This document shows, in pieces, positions 62,313-64,000 of a DNA stretch of 64,000 nucleotides. Source of the DNA: Flavobacterium sp. I3-2. GTDB taxonomy: Bacteria > Bacteroidota > Bacteroidia > Flavobacteriales > Flavobacteriaceae. The position numbers were made by a program, and so were the translations under genes. The notes beneath the pieces were generated by a model. It was not told the origin of the DNA, did no database searches, and saw only the letters and a program-made list of their open reading frames with translations. Numbering within the stretch: position 1 is the stretch's first letter; each line of letters opens with the position of its first letter. Location of the stretch: positions 2,294,001 to 2,358,000 of the forward strand of contig NZ_CP058306.1 in NCBI RefSeq assembly GCF_013389595.1. The letters are read 5' to 3'.

Positions 62313-62500
62313 ATGTAACGTTCCAAAGCTTGGTGCAGTGGCAAAAAATAAAGCCAAAACTTTACGATTAACCAAAACTAAGCAACGCCTTTTTGATTTT
62401 TAAATTTAATAATAAAAAATGAAATAGGCGAGTGCGACAAAAAAGAAAACCAACTTCGAGATTTGCCTTTACCCGCAATTGCGCCAAACTTGTGTTATGT
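62313..62500 (-). repeat. attC-like repeat 4 (188 bp), 3' of the 62507 gene
   Basis: Plus-strand ends are ATGTAAC and GTTATGT. The arms are ATGTAAC, 10 bases, TTGGTG, then GTGGCAA on the left and CCGCAATTG, CGCCAA, 6 bases, GTTATGT on the right. The interior resembles repeat 3. It ends 6 bases before the stop of the membrane protein gene. Confidence 0.8.
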
Positions 62501-62506
62501 GCAGTG

Positions 62507-63040
62507 TTAATATTTTTCTATTAGGTTGTAACTTTCAATAACTTTTGTTTCAAATATAGATTTCTTATAATTCAATTTAATCATATAATTTTTAATAATT
62601 TCTTCTTTCGTAAGATGTTTTTCATTTTTAAAGTTTATTGATTGCTTTTCGCCATCAAGTATAAAATATATTTTCGTAGTTCTGGCTGAGATAAAATTGT
62701 TTATTTGACAAACTTTTACATTATGATTTCCATATGTTAATTTAACTATGGCAAAGTTTAATGGTATTTTTAACATAGCTGTAAAGAAAATGCCAAAAAC
62801 TATTAATGCCAAAATATTAAAAATTTGATAAAGAAAATTTTTTCTTGTATTTCCTTTACTTAGTTTGTTGTTTATATAGAAAAGTATAAAAAAGGATATA
62901 AAAAAAAATGTATAATTTAAATAATTTGGAAAATCTAAAATTCTGTTTTCTTGACGTATATAAAGAATAATAAAAATTAAAATAAAAAAGTAATTTATCT
63001 TGTTTTTTAAAATATTATTTCTGATTATCCGTTTATGCAC
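62507..63040 (-). CDS. Cassette-borne small membrane protein, GTG start, possibly N-truncated
   Basis: A 177-residue protein with three predicted helices (YFFILIFIILYI, YTFFFISFFILFYI, IFNILALIVFGIFFTAMLKI) and a C-terminal hydrophilic domain (AIVKLTYGNHNVKVCQINNFI, then a Lys-rich end). The likely start is GTG at 63040, two codons after an in-frame stop and directly at the end of the IS1595-like transposase frame. The insertion may therefore have removed the natural start and promoter. Family unknown. It belongs to the cassette ended by repeat 4. Confidence 0.6.
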   Translation of the reverse strand: MHKRIIRNNILKNKINYFFILIFIILYIRQENRILDFPNYLNYTFFFISFFILFYINNKLSKGNTRKNFLYQIFNILALIVFGIFFTAMLKIPLNFAIVKLTYGNHNVKVCQINNFISARTTKIYFILDGEKQSINFKNEKHLTKEEIIKNYMIKLNYKKSIFETKVIESYNLIEKY

Positions 63041-63530
63041 CTGTTATATTCGCAATTACTAGTCTGTCAAAGAGTTTGTCTCCAAAATACCGTCTGTTTA
63101 ATTTGTAAATAAACTCGTTGAGATACAACTGTAAGTATTTCCTTTTGATTTTATGGTAGTTGCCCAGCAATGTCCGTTTTGCATTACTGATTGCGATATG
63201 CACCCATTTGAGTGTTTCCTTGGTGGTTTTGGCGTCTGATTTCTCGGTGACGTGCAATTCCACCAGATCGGAGATGTCAACGTAAGAAGTGCTTTTGTCC
63301 GAAAATACGATGGCATCATCCTCCATGCAGTCCCTGACCACGCCGTTGATTCCTTCACTTTGATGGCTATCCAGTACCCTGGCCTTGAAATAACGCACAT
63401 GCTTCTCCTTTTTGCCCGTTTCGATATCTTCCAACGGGGTGCTTTCGGCCATCACCGCAACGTTCTGCTTTCCCTCGGCTCCCCGGCCACGTGTACCCTT
63501 GCCTCGCTCGATTTCCTTACTGGCCACCGA
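63033..63530 (-). mobile_element. IS1595-family (ISXO2-like) transposase, 5'-truncated
   Basis: About 165 C-terminal codons of a DDE transposase are present: basic KEIERGKGTRGRGAEGK, VRYFKARVLDS, the second catalytic Asp in AIVFSDKSTSYVDI, ISNAKRTLLGNYHKIK, then LNEFIYKLNRRYFGDKLFDRLVI. The N-terminal zinc-ribbon region and first catalytic Asp are absent because the frame runs into the sul2 3' end at about 63530. GC is higher than the cassette DNA and lower than sul2. The C-terminus ends a few bases from the membrane protein start, so the right terminal repeat may also be damaged. Inactive as it stands. Confidence 0.82.
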
Positions 63531-63534
63531 AAAG

Positions 63535-64000
63535 TTAACGAATTCTTGCGGTTTCTTTCAGCGCCGCCAATACCGCCAGCCCGTCGCGCAAGGGGCGCGG
63601 CTCGTGTGTGCGGATGAAGTCAGCTCCACCTGCGGCGGCGGCAAGCTCTGCAGCGAGTGTCGCGGCCCCGACATCCCCCGGACCACGGCCTGTGAGCGCG
63701 CGCAGAAAGGATTTGCGCGAAACAGACAGAAGCACCGGCAAATCGAAGCGCAGCCGCAATTCATCGAACCGCGCCAGCACCGAGAGCGAGGTTTCGGGAG
63801 CAGCCCCCAGAAAAAACCCCATGCCGGGATCAAGGACAAGGCGGTTGCGTTTGATACCGGCACCCGTCAGCGCCGCGATGCGCGCGTCAAAGAACGCCGC
63901 AATGTGATCCATGATGTCGCCAGCGGGTGCCTCGCGCCGATCTGCCTGCCCGTCTTGCACCGAATGCATAACGACGAGTTTGGCAGATGATTTCGCCAAT
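63535..64000 (-). CDS. sul2: Sulfonamide-resistant dihydropteroate synthase Sul2, C-terminal part (partial)
   Basis: The last 155 codons of sul2, with the intact C-terminus ETARIR and the natural stop at 63535-63537; the gene continues beyond the window. From LAKSSAKLVVMHSVQDGQ to LAVLAALKETARIR the sequence appears identical to the widespread plasmid-borne Sul2. The DHPS core has LVLDPGMGFFLGAAPETS and LLSVSRKSFLRALTG. It replaces the sulfonamide-sensitive enzyme in folate synthesis. GC content is about twice that of the surrounding DNA, a clear sign of transfer. It is joined directly to a truncated transposase. The apparent start at 63999 is an internal TTG, not a start. Confidence 0.95.
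   Translation of the reverse strand, partial: LAKSSAKLVVMHSVQDGQADRREAPAGDIMDHIAAFFDARIAALTGAGIKRNRLVLDPGMGFFLGAAPETSLSVLARFDELRLRFDLPVLLSVSRKSFLRALTGRGPGDVGAATLAAELAAAAGGADFIRTHEPRPLRDGLAVLAALKETARIR

Noticed and set aside
58709..62500. CRISPR array
   Set aside because: The repeats are about 190 bp, palindromic, spaced by whole genes, and no cas gene is present.
63040..63055. GTTATAT at 63043-63049 as part of a fifth attC-like site
   Set aside because: It resembles the right-hand box but is in the wrong place for a cassette boundary and has no CGCCAA partner or left arm; it lies in the transposase frame.
63252..63990. Long plus-strand and alternative minus-strand reading frames over the transposase and sul2
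   Set aside because: They are shadows caused by the high GC of sul2; the Sul2 and transposase frames explain the same DNA with recognisable proteins.
63535..64000. Class 1 integron 3' conserved segment
   Set aside because: The gene is sul2, not sul1; no qacE-delta or intI1 is visible and the flanking DNA is a transposase fragment.
1..64000. tRNA or rRNA genes
   Set aside because: No cloverleaf with TTCGA-type arms or rRNA core sequence was recognised in the gene-free stretches; a tRNAscan run would be decisive.

Overview
The window is AT-rich and looks like the chromosome of a member of the Bacteroidota, most likely a Flavobacteriaceae (Flavobacterium-like). The evidence is a PorD-type type IX secretion gene, the gliding-linked isomerase GldI, a bacillithiol-linked YtxJ protein, a fused CcoN-CcoO cbb3 oxidase, sparse Shine-Dalgarno sites, and at least one promoter of the Bacteroidota TTTG / TAnnTTTG form. 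No rRNA or tRNA gene was recognised.

Layout. 1-5.0 kb (+): a conserved housekeeping run, bamD (partial), rpoZ, coaBC, porD-like and recN, then a lipoprotein with a perfect archaemetzincin metal site. 5.0-15.4 kb (-): one compact catabolic operon. It encodes a flavin reductase, a fused aryl-CoA (salicylyl-CoA or 2-aminobenzoyl-CoA) hydroxylase/old-yellow-enzyme, an aryl-CoA ligase, a thioesterase, a nitrilase, gentisate 1,2-dioxygenase, a retropepsin/PDZ protein, an FAH-family hydrolase and maleate isomerase. Together these can convert a salicylate-type acid through gentisate and maleylpyruvate to maleate, fumarate and pyruvate. A four-helix-bundle gene flanked by AT-rich repeats is inserted in it. 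15.4-17.2 kb: a dead IS982-family copy, an orphan membrane protein and a repeat. 17.2-33.6 kb: DUF2007-like, clpB, ytxJ, fahA, glyA, two CarboxypepD_reg-like paralogues, a tricorn-like S41 protease, two cyclophilin-FKBP fusions, gldI and a DHH phosphoesterase. 33.7-43.2 kb: an Fnr-type regulator divergent from a complete cbb3 oxidase and maturation cluster (ccoI, S, NO, Q, P, G, H, and a TauE/SafE-like protein). 43.2-58.2 kb: accessory DNA with orphan lipoproteins, an MFS sugar transporter with an inserted module, glutathione peroxidase, deformylase, a methyltransferase, TPR and RDD proteins, a desaturase, a DMP19 protein and several genes broken by small indels.

58.2-64 kb is the most unusual part. 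After a second IS982 remnant, four head-to-tail units each consist of one minus-strand gene followed at its 3' end by a 188-195 bp imperfect inverted repeat. All four repeats keep the same arm geometry and polarity, as integron attC sites do. Cargo genes are an orphan protein, an AAA ATPase/DUF4143 protein, a frameshifted DUF4265 protein and a small membrane protein. No integrase is visible. This cassette array is the best candidate here for an under-described mobile system. It abuts a truncated IS1595-family transposase joined directly to the 3' part of the sulfonamide-resistance gene sul2. That gene is GC-rich and runs off the window edge, so resistance DNA has been added to the array.

All assignments come from reading the sequence and recalling families; no search was run.
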